Shown here in pieces: positions 25,316 to 34,888 of a DNA stretch of 64,000 nucleotides. Below the pieces are notes generated by a model. It had not been told where the DNA came from, did no database searches, and was given only the letters and a program-made list of their open reading frames with translations. The stretch's first letter is position 1. Every line of letters begins with the position of its first letter. A program made the translations under genes and the position numbers. Source of the DNA: JAFGHJ01 sp964525555 (GTDB taxonomy: Bacteria; Hydrothermota; UBA3072); NCBI GenBank assembly GCA_964525555.1, contig CAZGHN010000002.1:1-64000 (forward strand). Reading direction: 5' to 3'.

Positions 25316-26239
25316 ATGAGTTTCGGTGAAGGTAAAATATGGTTCGATGGCAAATTCATTGATTGGAATGACGCGAAAATTCACGTTCTCTCTCACGTAA
25401 TCCATTACGGTTCGAGTATCTTCGAGGGAACCCGATGTTACAATACAAAGAAAGGACCTGCCATTTTCCGTCACAATGAGCACCTTAAAAGGTTCTATGA
25501 TTCCGCAAAAGTGTATCGAATGGATCTTCCTTACACGAAAGAGGAATTCGGGGCTGCCATTATCGAAACCGTTAGAATAAACGAACAAAAAGAATGTTAC
25601 ATAAGACCTTTTGCTTTCAGAGGTTACGGTGCAATGGGTGTCAACCCTCTAAAAAACCCGATTCATTGTGTGATCGCAGTCTGGGAATGGGGACCATACC
25701 TCGGAGAAGGTGTTCTTGAGAATGGAATATCAGTTCAGGTTTCCTCGTGGAATAGATTTGCTCCGAACACCATGCCTTTTCTTGCTAAAGCCGGAGGAAA
25801 TTATCTCAATTCCCAATTAATAAAAATGGAATCTTTGATGAACGGGTTCGATGAAGGTATCGCTCTGGATTCATACGGATATGTTTCCGAAGGTTCGGGC
25901 GAAAACATTTTCGTTATAAGAAATAACGTTATATATACGCCGCCGTCGAGCACAGCTATACTACCGGGTATAACACGCCACAGCGTTTTCATTCTTGCAA
26001 GAGACCTGGGGCTACGGATAGAAAAACATCTCATCCCTCGTGAAGCATTATATATAGCGGATGAGATATTCTTCTCCGGTACGGCAGCAGAGATAACGCC
26101 CGTTACAAAAGTCGATAACATAGAAATAGCCGACGGAAAAAGAGGTCCTATCACAAAGAAGCTCCAGGATGAATTTTTCGGCATCATAAAAGGCGAAAAA
26201 GAAGACCGTCATAACTGGCTGACTTTCGTTTACGATTGA
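25316..26239 (+). CDS. ilvE: Branched-chain amino acid aminotransferase
   Basis: 307 residues, the usual class IV length. HYGSSIFEGTRCYNT at the N-terminus is the family signature, the PLP lysine is in FLAKAGGNYLNSQL, and GYVSEGSGENIFVI and FFSGTAAEITPV are the conserved C-terminal motifs. Catalyses the last step of Val, Leu and Ile synthesis. Strong AAGGAGGG site. Monocistronic; no other ilv genes are nearby. Confidence 0.93.
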   Translation: MSFGEGKIWFDGKFIDWNDAKIHVLSHVIHYGSSIFEGTRCYNTKKGPAIFRHNEHLKRFYDSAKVYRMDLPYTKEEFGAAIIETVRINEQKECYIRPFAFRGYGAMGVNPLKNPIHCVIAVWEWGPYLGEGVLENGISVQVSSWNRFAPNTMPFLAKAGGNYLNSQLIKMESLMNGFDEGIALDSYGYVSEGSGENIFVIRNNVIYTPPSSTAILPGITRHSVFILARDLGLRIEKHLIPREALYIADEIFFSGTAAEITPVTKVDNIEIADGKRGPITKKLQDEFFGIIKGEKEDRHNWLTFVYD

Positions 26240-26251
26240 AAAACTGTAATT

Positions 26252-26280
26252 TATCACACAAAGACACAGAGAACACAGAG
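26252..26280 (+). repeat. Short cacagag/cacaaag array
   Basis: Iterated 8-9-base words just after ilvE; same family as the arrays at 7153-7180 and 21603-21632. Confidence 0.6.
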
Positions 26281-26398
26281 AAAGAAATAAACTCTTTATC
26301 TTTGTATAACCTTTTTTTTAGCTTAGCGGTAAGCCAAAAGCGGAGAGCCATCAGCCAATCTTCTTCTCTTCTCTGCGATTAAACACAAGGAGGTTTAA

Positions 26399-28309
26399 AT
26401 GAAAAAAGTTCTTTCATGGTTGCTTTTAATTTCGCTTATCTCAATCATTTCCTGTTGTAAACCCGAAGAATCTGCACCTGTCACTCAAATAGAAATTCCT
26501 AATGAAGAAGAATTAATGGAAAAATATGGCCCAAAAGATTTAACCCAAACGCAGGTCGACAGTATTATAAAATCTATTAAATGGGAAACAAATAAAAACC
26601 CTTCTATACTTGGAAGCAAACATGCGAAGAAGGGAGGAATGTTAGTGCTTGGCGAAACAGGGTATCCTCCATCTCTGAGAATATATGGAGAAAATTCCAA
26701 TGATTATTTTACACAAAGTGTTCTTGGAAGTATAATTTATGAATCCCTTCTAAAAATAGATCCGATAACATTAGAATTCCTTCCGGGCATTGCTGACAAA
26801 TGGAGTATCTCTGACGATAAAAAAACCTTTTTCTACCATATTAATCCGAGTGCTCATTGGCAAGATAGTTATCCTATAACTGCTTTTGATGTAGTAGCTA
26901 CCTGGGATTTACTGGTTGATGACGATCTTAAAGACCCTTTTCAACAAGACATTTGGATAAGGTACGAACGTCCTATAGCTCTTTCAAAAAACATTTTGAT
27001 GGTAAAACCAAAGACTCTTCAGTGGAGTCTTTTCTTATATTTTAGCGAATTTTTTATAATGCCAGAACATATTCTCGGTAAAATTTCAGTTTCCGAATAC
27101 ATGAAAAATTACAACGATAAGATGATGGTAGGATCCGGACCTTATATTTTCGAAAAGGCGAGTATTAATGAAACTGTTATTATCAAACGTAATATGAATT
27201 GGTGGGCGAGAAACTTGCCTTTGAACAGCGGTCTATACAATTTTGACAGGATTAAATTCGTTTTCTATACAGACAGAACTATATTGGATGAAGCTTTAAA
27301 GAAAGGAGATATAGACGTATTTACCGTTGGAATAGCTAGGAAATGGTTTGAAGACTTAATTCCTGAAAGAGTTGAAGACATAAAAAACAACCATATAATC
27401 AGACAGAGAGTTTACATTAACAATCCCCAAGGTAGAGTGGGATATGCTTTTAATATAAGAAAAGAACCTTTTAATGATATAAGAGTTAGAAAAGCATTCT
27501 GTATGTTAAATAATAGAGAAGAAATGATAAAAAAACTTTTCTTTAACGAATACATTCTGATGGATTCATACTACGCAAACTCAATATATGAAAACAAGAA
27601 CAACCCCAAAATCAGATATAATCCGGAAGAAGCAATCAAATTACTTGAAGAAGCAGGATATTCGCAGAAGAACTTAAATGAAGAAGGGTATATAGAAAAA
27701 GATGGAAAGGTTTTTGAGCTGGATTTAAATATACTTTCTTCTGATACAAGAATTGAGACGGTCTTTCAAGAAGAATTAAAAAAAGTCGGAATAAAATTAA
27801 ATCTAAAAAAGGTCACATGGGCTACACATACTAAGGATTGGTCTGAAAGGAATTTTAAAATTACTCTAGCCAGTTATACAACTCTGCTTTTCCCTAATCC
27901 TGAGAACATGTTTCATTCCAGATTTGCAGACGTAAAGAATACAAATAACATCTACGGGTTTAAGAACAGAAGGGCAGATGAGATCTGTGAAAAGTATAAT
28001 TTCGAATATGATTTAAAGAAAAGGATAAAACTCGTTAGAGAGCTAGATTCTTTATTGACGAACGAATATCTGATTGCCTTTTGGTGGTATTCAGACAACC
28101 TAAGGCTTCTGTACTGGAATAAATTCGAGATGCCCGAATTTGTTTTAACCGGGATAACATATACCGGAGAAATTACCTCCAGAGAGACAGCCTCCGTTAT
28201 TGCTTTCTGGTGGATAGATGAAAAACTTGAACAAAAATTAGACGAAGCGAAAGGGAAAGAAATAATGCTGCCTGGAAGACCCGCCGAAGTGAACTTTTGG
28301 GCAAAATAG
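26399..28309 (+). CDS. ABC transporter substrate-binding lipoprotein (family 5), paralogue 1
   Basis: 636 residues. Lipoprotein signal ending in IISCCK. Family 5 (OppA/DppA) features: YESLLKIDPITLEFLPGIADKW, FDVVATWDLL, GSGPYIFEKA and RVRKAFCML. A distinctive N-terminal extension (EEELMEKYGPKDLT, then SIIKSIKWETN) is shared by the two next paralogues. Binds oligopeptides or similar ligands in the periplasm and feeds the downstream permease. AAGGAGG site. First gene of a seven-gene block. Confidence 0.9.
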   Translation: MKKVLSWLLLISLISIISCCKPEESAPVTQIEIPNEEELMEKYGPKDLTQTQVDSIIKSIKWETNKNPSILGSKHAKKGGMLVLGETGYPPSLRIYGENSNDYFTQSVLGSIIYESLLKIDPITLEFLPGIADKWSISDDKKTFFYHINPSAHWQDSYPITAFDVVATWDLLVDDDLKDPFQQDIWIRYERPIALSKNILMVKPKTLQWSLFLYFSEFFIMPEHILGKISVSEYMKNYNDKMMVGSGPYIFEKASINETVIIKRNMNWWARNLPLNSGLYNFDRIKFVFYTDRTILDEALKKGDIDVFTVGIARKWFEDLIPERVEDIKNNHIIRQRVYINNPQGRVGYAFNIRKEPFNDIRVRKAFCMLNNREEMIKKLFFNEYILMDSYYANSIYENKNNPKIRYNPEEAIKLLEEAGYSQKNLNEEGYIEKDGKVFELDLNILSSDTRIETVFQEELKKVGIKLNLKKVTWATHTKDWSERNFKITLASYTTLLFPNPENMFHSRFADVKNTNNIYGFKNRRADEICEKYNFEYDLKKRIKLVRELDSLLTNEYLIAFWWYSDNLRLLYWNKFEMPEFVLTGITYTGEITSRETASVIAFWWIDEKLEQKLDEAKGKEIMLPGRPAEVNFWAK

Positions 28310-28326
28310 AAACGGGAGGGGGTAAA

Positions 28327-30249
28327 ATGAAAAAAGCTCTTTTAGTATTATTTATATTTTCCCTTCTTTTAATCATTTCATGTTGCAAGCAAGAAGAATC
28401 CGCACCTGTCACTCAAATAGAAATTCCTAATGAAGAAGAATTAATGGAAAAATATGGCCCAAAAGATTTAACGGAAGAACAGGTCGATACTATTATCAAA
28501 TCGATCAAATGGGAAACAAACAAAAAACTTAATATTCTCGGGAGTAAAGAGGCAAAAAAAGGTGGCACTCTAACTTTAGGAAGGGATGGATATCCTTTTA
28601 CCTTGAGGTTCGAGGGCGAAAATTCAAACACTGCTCTAAATGTCATTTTGGCGTCCTTAACAAATGAATCTCTTCTTAGAATAGATCCTTATACTTTTGG
28701 TTATATCCCGGGGCTTGCCGACAAATGGGCAATATCTGAAGATAAAAAAACATATTTTTTTCATATATATGAAAACGCTAAATGGCAGGACGGTACACCG
28801 GTTACAGCCTACGACGTTGTTGCTACATGGGATCTGCTGATTCATGAAGATTTAAGAGATCCTTTTACTCGGGATTGGTGGAATAAATACGAAAGACCTA
28901 TAGCTCTTTCCAGTAACATCGTAAAGGTAAAAGCTAAAGAACCCGAATGGAGACTATTTCTTGCATTTGTCGCGGAAGAATTCTACGTTATGCCTGAGCA
29001 AATAATAGGCAGAATTGCTCCTGCTCAATATATGAAAGATTATAACAACAAAATGATGATGGGCTCCGGGCCTTATATCTTTGATAAAGCCAGTCCAAAT
29101 GAGTATATAATATTAAAGAAAAATCCTAAGTGGTGGGGTTCCGATTTAAAAATAAACCAGGGATTATATAATTTCGGCATAGTACAATTTATTTTCTACA
29201 CTGATTATACTCTCGCAGCCGAAAAATTTAAAAAAGGCGACGTAGATGTTTTCTTCGTTATTACCGCTAGAAAATGGGTAAAGGAGTTTATCCCTGATGA
29301 GTTTAAGGAGATTAAATATAACCAGGTAATAAAACAAAAAGTTTTTACAAAACTTCCGGAAGGCCTTGTAGGATTTCATTTTAATTTAAGAGAAGAACCC
29401 TTTAACGATAAAAGAGTTCGTAAAGCAATTTGCCTTCTTTATAACAGAGAAAAAATGATGGATAAGCTTTTTTTTGGCGAGTATAAATTAATGAACTCTT
29501 TCTTTCCAAATTCTATTTATGAAAATAAAAATAATCCCAGAATAAGATACAATCCGGAAGAAGCAATTAAATTACTCGAAGAAGCTGGCTATTCTCAGAA
29601 AAACTTAAATGAAGAAGGATATATAGTAAAAGATGGTAAGGTTTTTGAACTTAATTTGAATGATTACGATGGAGATACAAGAATAGAAACCTTATTTCAG
29701 GAAGAACTTAAAGCAGTGGGGATAAAATTAAACATAAAAAGAGTCACCTGGGCAACACATATTAAGGACTTAGATGAGAGAAATTTCAAAATTCTTGGTA
29801 TAGGATATACAAGCACTCTTTTCCCTCCTCCATATGAAAACTTTCATTCTAAATTTGCGGATAAAAAGAGCACTAATAATATATGGGGATTCAAAAATAA
29901 GAGAGCCGATGAAATTTGCGAAAAATACAACCTTGAATTCGACTTACAAAAAAGAGTAAAACTTATTCGAGAACTCGATTCAATTCTAACAAACGAATAC
30001 ATTACAGCTTTAAATTGGTATTCCGGTAATATAAGAATCTTATACTGGAATAAATTCGGAATACCCGAATTCGTATTAACAGGAATACCCTTTAATGGAC
30101 ATATTTCAGTAACTACAGACTACTCAACCGTAATCACATACTGGTGGCACGATGAAGAAGCTGATAAAAAATTAAAAGATGCAATAGAGAACAATCTTAC
30201 GCTTCCATCAAAACCTGCTGAGATTAGATATTGGGAGAAGTATAGATAG
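28327..30249 (+). CDS. ABC transporter substrate-binding lipoprotein (family 5), paralogue 2
   Basis: 640 residues from the ATG at 28327, preceded by GGGAGGGGG; an in-frame ATG ten codons earlier overlaps the previous gene and is less likely. Lipobox IISCCK and the same N-terminal extension as paralogue 1. Close relationship throughout, including EEAGYSQKNLNEEGY. 17 bases after paralogue 1. The set arose by tandem duplication. Confidence 0.9.
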   Translation: MKKALLVLFIFSLLLIISCCKQEESAPVTQIEIPNEEELMEKYGPKDLTEEQVDTIIKSIKWETNKKLNILGSKEAKKGGTLTLGRDGYPFTLRFEGENSNTALNVILASLTNESLLRIDPYTFGYIPGLADKWAISEDKKTYFFHIYENAKWQDGTPVTAYDVVATWDLLIHEDLRDPFTRDWWNKYERPIALSSNIVKVKAKEPEWRLFLAFVAEEFYVMPEQIIGRIAPAQYMKDYNNKMMMGSGPYIFDKASPNEYIILKKNPKWWGSDLKINQGLYNFGIVQFIFYTDYTLAAEKFKKGDVDVFFVITARKWVKEFIPDEFKEIKYNQVIKQKVFTKLPEGLVGFHFNLREEPFNDKRVRKAICLLYNREKMMDKLFFGEYKLMNSFFPNSIYENKNNPRIRYNPEEAIKLLEEAGYSQKNLNEEGYIVKDGKVFELNLNDYDGDTRIETLFQEELKAVGIKLNIKRVTWATHIKDLDERNFKILGIGYTSTLFPPPYENFHSKFADKKSTNNIWGFKNKRADEICEKYNLEFDLQKRVKLIRELDSILTNEYITALNWYSGNIRILYWNKFGIPEFVLTGIPFNGHISVTTDYSTVITYWWHDEEADKKLKDAIENNLTLPSKPAEIRYWEKYR

Positions 30250-30539
30250 TTCTTGGTTCCTTATTCGTGGTTCGTAGTTGAGAGAACCAGAACGACCGAA
30301 GACCGAAGGCGGCGGACGGTAGAAAAAATAAAATCCTTAATCTTGTTTTTATACTGTCTAAATATTAGGGTTGTGAAAGGGCTTTTTTTGACTCATGACT
30401 AAAGAGGCTGTTGTCGAAAACCGATAGAGTATAATTTATGGATAACAAAGGCATTACTAACTTTTCTTCTTGCCTTTCCACTGTGACGCAATCTCTGTGT
30501 ATAATTTGCATTTAAGGTTTTCGTTTTTACTTACATGAG

Positions 30540-30567
30540 ATTGCTTCGTAGCAAAGCTACTCGCAAT
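30540..30567. repeat. Nested hairpin repeat (attgcttcgtagc type)
   Basis: ATTGC (30540-30544) pairs with GCAAT (30563-30567), and GTAGC (30548-30552) with GCTAC (30556-30560), around an AAA loop. The surrounding gagattgcttcg...cgcaatgacg wording resembles a dispersed repeat that I recall from many unrelated bacterial genomes. Confidence 0.6.
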
Positions 30568-30659
30568 GACGATACTTACGAGAATAAAAACCTTTGGCAA
30601 CACGTCCTGTAGACTCGTGACTCACGACTTTTTTTAATTGTCTTCGTGTCAAAAACCCA

Positions 30660-30687
30660 TTGACTTACAAAAACATCGCATTATGAT
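30660..30687 (+). promoter_or_regulatory. Promoter abutting the start of paralogue 3
   Basis: TTGACT (30660-30665), 16-base spacer, TATGAT (30682-30687). The -10 ends right before the first in-frame ATG (30688), so the second ATG at 30697 is the likely start of a leaderless message. Confidence 0.45.
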
Positions 30688-32673
30688 ATGTGTAAGATGG
30701 AAGTTCCGGGCGATACTAATTTAAAAAAATTTTTTTATAAACCAGCATTATTTTCATTTTTATTTATCTCCTCTTTCTTGATCCCTTCATGTAATAAAAA
30801 AGTTTCTTCAGAAAAGACCAAAATACATTTAACCGAAGCAGAATTAATGGAAAAGTATGGGCCAAAAGATCTAACCGCCGAACAAGTCGACAGTATTATA
30901 AAATCGATTAAATGGGAAACAAACGAGAATCCTAATATTCTTGGTAGCGAAAATGCAAGAAAAGGCGGTACGGTTGTTTTTGGATATGGTAGCTACCCTC
31001 CCACTTTAAGAACCTACGGGGAAAATTCCAACGAATTAATAAACCAGATGATCACAAGAATAACATATGAGACTCTTTTAAAAATAGACCCCTTAACCTA
31101 TGAATATATTCCAGGACTCGCGGATAAATGGTCTGTTTCTAAAGATAAAAGGACTTATTTCTTTCATGTAAACGAAAAAGCAAGATGGCAGGATGGCGTT
31201 CCCGTTACCGCGTTCGATGTCGTAGCCACATACGATTTACTAATAGACGAAGGAATAAGAGACCCTTATTACAATGATTTCTACGCCAGTAAATATGAAC
31301 GTCCCGTGGCTTTAACTCCGAATATAGTTATGGTTAAAGCAAAGTTGCTGCAGTGGAGTTTGTTTTTCAATTTCATTGCGATCACTTATATACTGCCGGA
31401 GCATATTATAGCGAAAATCAAACCCTCAGAATATCTCAGAAAATATAACAATGAATTAATGCCCGGAAGCGGACCTTACTATTTTGAAAAAGCAATTCCG
31501 AATCAGGTTATAATTCTTAAACGTGATACCAACTGGTGGGCTGCCAACACTCCTCTAAATGAAAATCTATTTAATTTTGAAGCGATTAGAATAAATTTCT
31601 ATACGGACGAAACTGTTTTATTTGAAAACTTCAAAAAGGGAAATGTCGATATAGCTCCCTATATATATGAGCATATTATAAATAAATGGGTCGAGGATTT
31701 AACTCCCGAAAAATCAAATGCGGTTAAAAACAATTATATAATAAGACAAAAAATTCATTGCGGAAAGCCCGCAGGAAAAGGAGGCTTCGCGTTCAATATG
31801 CGAGAAGAGCCTTTTAAAGACATCAGAATAAGAAAAGCCGTAAGCTTACTTTTTAACAGAGAGAAAATAATAAAGAAGCTTTTATACGATGAGTATAAAC
31901 ACATGGATTCATATTACTCGAACTCTATTTACGAAAATATAAACAATCCCAAAATAAGATATAATCCGGAAGAAGCAATCAGGCTCCTCGAAGAAGCAGG
32001 GTATTCACAGAAAAACCTGAACGAAGAAGGCTATTTAGTTAAAGATGGCAAACCTTTCGAACTTAACTTAAATTATTATCGCAGTGACGATACCCGAATC
32101 GAAACGCTGCTTCAGGAAGAATTAAAGAAAGTCGGAATCAAAATTAATTTAAAGAAAGTAACTTGGGCAAAGCATATCAAGGACATTGATGAAAGAAAAT
32201 TCAAAATGATATGGATAAATTACACGACACTATTATTTCCGGATCCTGAAAACTATGTACACTCGAAATACGCAGATAAACCCAATACAAACAATATTTA
32301 TGGGTTTAAAAACAAAAGAGTGGATGAAATTTGTGAAATGTATAATCTGGAGTTTGATTTTGATAAGAGAGTAGGGCTTATTCAAGAGCTTGATTCAATT
32401 CTTGTCAGCAATTATATTATGGCTTTAAACTGGTATTCTAAAGACACAAAAATTCTATACTGGAACAAGTTCGGTACGCCGGACTTTGTCATAAGCGGAG
32501 TTTCATACTCGGGAGAAATAACCTTCAGATTTGTAGAAGTAATTAGTACATTCTGGTGGTATGACGAAGCGGCGAGCAGGGCACTAGAGGAAGCAAGAGC
32601 AAAAAATACAATGCTACAGGGAAAACCTTATGAACTCAGAGTATGGGAAAGATTAAGGGAGAGTCACAAATAA
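30688..32673 (+). CDS. ABC transporter substrate-binding lipoprotein (family 5), paralogue 3
   Basis: 661 residues from 30688, or 658 from the ATG at 30697, which fits the promoter position better. Signal peptide FFYKPALFSFLFISSFLIPSC with lipobox Cys. Shares the AELMEKYGPKDLT extension and the EEAGYSQKNLNEEGY block with paralogues 1 and 2. Its stop overlaps the start of the permease gene (TAATG), so this is the paralogue most tightly coupled to the transporter. Confidence 0.88.
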   Translation: MCKMEVPGDTNLKKFFYKPALFSFLFISSFLIPSCNKKVSSEKTKIHLTEAELMEKYGPKDLTAEQVDSIIKSIKWETNENPNILGSENARKGGTVVFGYGSYPPTLRTYGENSNELINQMITRITYETLLKIDPLTYEYIPGLADKWSVSKDKRTYFFHVNEKARWQDGVPVTAFDVVATYDLLIDEGIRDPYYNDFYASKYERPVALTPNIVMVKAKLLQWSLFFNFIAITYILPEHIIAKIKPSEYLRKYNNELMPGSGPYYFEKAIPNQVIILKRDTNWWAANTPLNENLFNFEAIRINFYTDETVLFENFKKGNVDIAPYIYEHIINKWVEDLTPEKSNAVKNNYIIRQKIHCGKPAGKGGFAFNMREEPFKDIRIRKAVSLLFNREKIIKKLLYDEYKHMDSYYSNSIYENINNPKIRYNPEEAIRLLEEAGYSQKNLNEEGYLVKDGKPFELNLNYYRSDDTRIETLLQEELKKVGIKINLKKVTWAKHIKDIDERKFKMIWINYTTLLFPDPENYVHSKYADKPNTNNIYGFKNKRVDEICEMYNLEFDFDKRVGLIQELDSILVSNYIMALNWYSKDTKILYWNKFGTPDFVISGVSYSGEITFRFVEVISTFWWYDEAASRALEEARAKNTMLQGKPYELRVWERLRESHK

Positions 32674-33698
32674 TGATTAACTATTTTATTCGCCGTCTTT
32701 TAATGATAATCCCAACTTTTCTGGGAGTTACCTTTATCGTTTTTACAATAACACGTTTCGCTCCAGGCGGACCGGTAGAAATGGCAATACTCCGGTATAA
32801 ACAAATGCAGATGGAAGGTGGTGGTGGCGCAATGGGAACCCATGGCACGGCAGTATCTGAAGAAATGGTAGAGAAGCTGAAAAAAATATACGGGTTCGAT
32901 AAACCTTTTTATATATCATATTTGATATGGCTCGGAAATGTTATCCAATTTGATTTAGGAGACTCATACACCTATTCAAAACCGGTATGGGAGGTAATAA
33001 AAAGTCGCTTTCCTATTTCCCTGCGATTCGGAGTAGCAGGTTTCCTGCTGGCATATCTTGTTTGTATACCTCTCGGAGTCCTGAAAGCAATTAAGCACGG
33101 TTCGGCTTTCGACTTCACTAGTTCCGCCCTGGTTTTTATAGGTTATGCTATTCCGGGATGGGTCGCGGGGATCGTTCTCCTCGTTCTTTTGGGAGGTGGC
33201 TCATTTTTGGACATTTTTCCTCTGGGAGGAATTCATTCAATGGACTATGAATCCCTCTCTTTATTGGGTAAATTATGGGATAATATTTATCATATGATTT
33301 TACCCGTTTTCTGTTACACTCTCGGCTCCTTTGCTTCTCTTACTATTTTGATGAAAAACTCACTAATCGAAAATCTGGGGAAAGACTACGTCAGAACGGC
33401 TTTTGCAAAAGGCCTGTCGGAAAAAACGGTAATTTTTAAACACACACTTCGTAATTCTCTGATTCCCATAGCCACAGGCCTTGGAAGTGTTTTTTCCATT
33501 GTCATCGCCGGCGCTTTGTTAATCGAGAAAGTTTTTAACATTCACGGTTTCGGGCTTCTCGGCTATAACTCAATTTTAGACAGGGATTATCCAGTTATGC
33601 TGGGAATTCTTGTTTTTTCTTCCATTCTCTATATGCTCGGAAATATATTCTCGGATTTTCTGTACTGCGTAATCGACCCGCGAATCAGATTGGACTAA
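32673..33698 (+). CDS. Oligopeptide/dipeptide ABC permease, OppB/DppB type
   Basis: 341 residues. Start set at 32673, where ATG overlaps the preceding TAA stop. Family opening MINYFIRRLLMIIPTFLGVT, six membrane helices, and the EAA-loop KDYVRTAFAKGLSEKTVIFKH with ALRN-like HTLRNSLIPI. The longer periplasmic region after TM1 is usual for OppB. Inner-membrane pore subunit, partner of the next gene. Confidence 0.93.
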   Translation: MINYFIRRLLMIIPTFLGVTFIVFTITRFAPGGPVEMAILRYKQMQMEGGGGAMGTHGTAVSEEMVEKLKKIYGFDKPFYISYLIWLGNVIQFDLGDSYTYSKPVWEVIKSRFPISLRFGVAGFLLAYLVCIPLGVLKAIKHGSAFDFTSSALVFIGYAIPGWVAGIVLLVLLGGGSFLDIFPLGGIHSMDYESLSLLGKLWDNIYHMILPVFCYTLGSFASLTILMKNSLIENLGKDYVRTAFAKGLSEKTVIFKHTLRNSLIPIATGLGSVFSIVIAGALLIEKVFNIHGFGLLGYNSILDRDYPVMLGILVFSSILYMLGNIFSDFLYCVIDPRIRLD

Positions 33699-33705
33699 AG
33701 GCACG

Positions 33706-34887
33706 ATGAATAGAGCCCTAAAATCTTTTCTCTCTCCGTTACTTATTAAAAGAATAAAAAAGTTCAGGAGTTTTAAAAGAGGATATTATTCTCTTTTAAT
33801 TATCGGTATTACATATTTGCTGTCATTTTTTGCAGAGTTTATCATAAACGGAAAGGCTCTTCTTGTCGAATTTGACGGGAAGAAATTTATAACTCTTTAC
33901 AGTGATGTTTCTTTAAAAAAAGACATTTTTGCTAAAGCAATCAAAGCAAAGGAAGATTATCTGGAATATAAATCTTACCTAGGCGTTGATACGCTCGAGG
34001 GCAAAAATGAAAGACTTGTATGGCTAAAAACAAAATACGAATTATATGACAGAATAAAAAAAGACTTTGATAATCATCGTGAATTAAAAAATATTTTCAA
34101 GGGGCAAAAACGGGGAGATTGGGTGCTACTTACCCCTTACCCATACGGGCCAAATGAGAATTTGCTCGACGAGCTCGGAGATAGAAATCCTCCGACGGCA
34201 CCTGACGGACAGCATTTCCTCGGAACAGACGACAGAGGAAGAGATGTCCTTGCGCGCCTCGTATATGGATTTCGTATATATATGACTTTCGCGCTTCTCT
34301 TGACTCTAACAAGTTATATAATAGGAATATTTTTCGGTGCTATTCTCGGGTATTACGGCGGAAAAGTAGATTTTCTGGGACTTCGGTTTATAGAGATATG
34401 GGCTTCGATTCCTTTTCTTTTTACCGTAATGGTTATCTCCTCAATAATGATTCCCAATTTTACGATTTTGATTATAATTCTTTCGCTGTTTTACTGGATA
34501 TCCATGGCGAGATATATCCGAGCTGAATTCCTGCGAGAAAAATCAAACGACTACGTACAGGCTGCGTTGGCTGTAGGCGTAAGCGACAGAAAAATAATTC
34601 TATCCCACATTCTGCCGAATTCCCTGACACCGGTAATTTCATTCCTGCCATTTACTATTATTTCCGGAATAGCTGTTCTCGCATCGCTTGACTTTTTGGG
34701 TTTCGGGCTTCCTGAACCAACCCCAAGCTGGGGCCAACTCTTATCCCAGGGAATCTCCAACTTGAGTTCATGGTGGCTTACCTTATCTCCTATGGCAGCT
34801 ATGTTTTTTACTCTCATATTAATCGCATTTATAGGGGAAGCAGTCAGAGAGGCTCTCGACCCGAAAGTTTACTCGAGGATGAGATAA
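33706..34887 (+). CDS. Oligopeptide/dipeptide ABC permease, OppC/DppC type
   Basis: 393 residues, longer than the usual ~300 because of an insertion of about 100 residues between TM1 and TM2 (residues 50-160). Family motifs HFLGTDDRGRDVLARLVYG, SNDYVQAALAVGVSDRKII (EAA loop) and SWGQLLSQGI. Seven bases after the OppB gene and one base before the OppD gene. Second pore subunit. Large periplasmic insertions are known in a minority of OppC proteins. Confidence 0.92.
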   Translation: MNRALKSFLSPLLIKRIKKFRSFKRGYYSLLIIGITYLLSFFAEFIINGKALLVEFDGKKFITLYSDVSLKKDIFAKAIKAKEDYLEYKSYLGVDTLEGKNERLVWLKTKYELYDRIKKDFDNHRELKNIFKGQKRGDWVLLTPYPYGPNENLLDELGDRNPPTAPDGQHFLGTDDRGRDVLARLVYGFRIYMTFALLLTLTSYIIGIFFGAILGYYGGKVDFLGLRFIEIWASIPFLFTVMVISSIMIPNFTILIIILSLFYWISMARYIRAEFLREKSNDYVQAALAVGVSDRKIILSHILPNSLTPVISFLPFTIISGIAVLASLDFLGFGLPEPTPSWGQLLSQGISNLSSWWLTLSPMAAMFFTLILIAFIGEAVREALDPKVYSRMR

Positions 34888-34888
34888 T

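Larger units (their letters stand above)
30250..30687. other. Intergenic region, about 440 bp, with several repeat types
   Basis: Contains a gaccgaagac/cggacggtag array (30293-30321), gactcatgact words (about 30388-30400), a hairpin repeat (30540-30567) and more gactcacgac words (about 30612-30628). A promoter-like TTGACT-N16-TATGAT ends at 30687. No gene seen. The break suggests the third paralogue can be transcribed separately. Confidence 0.55.
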
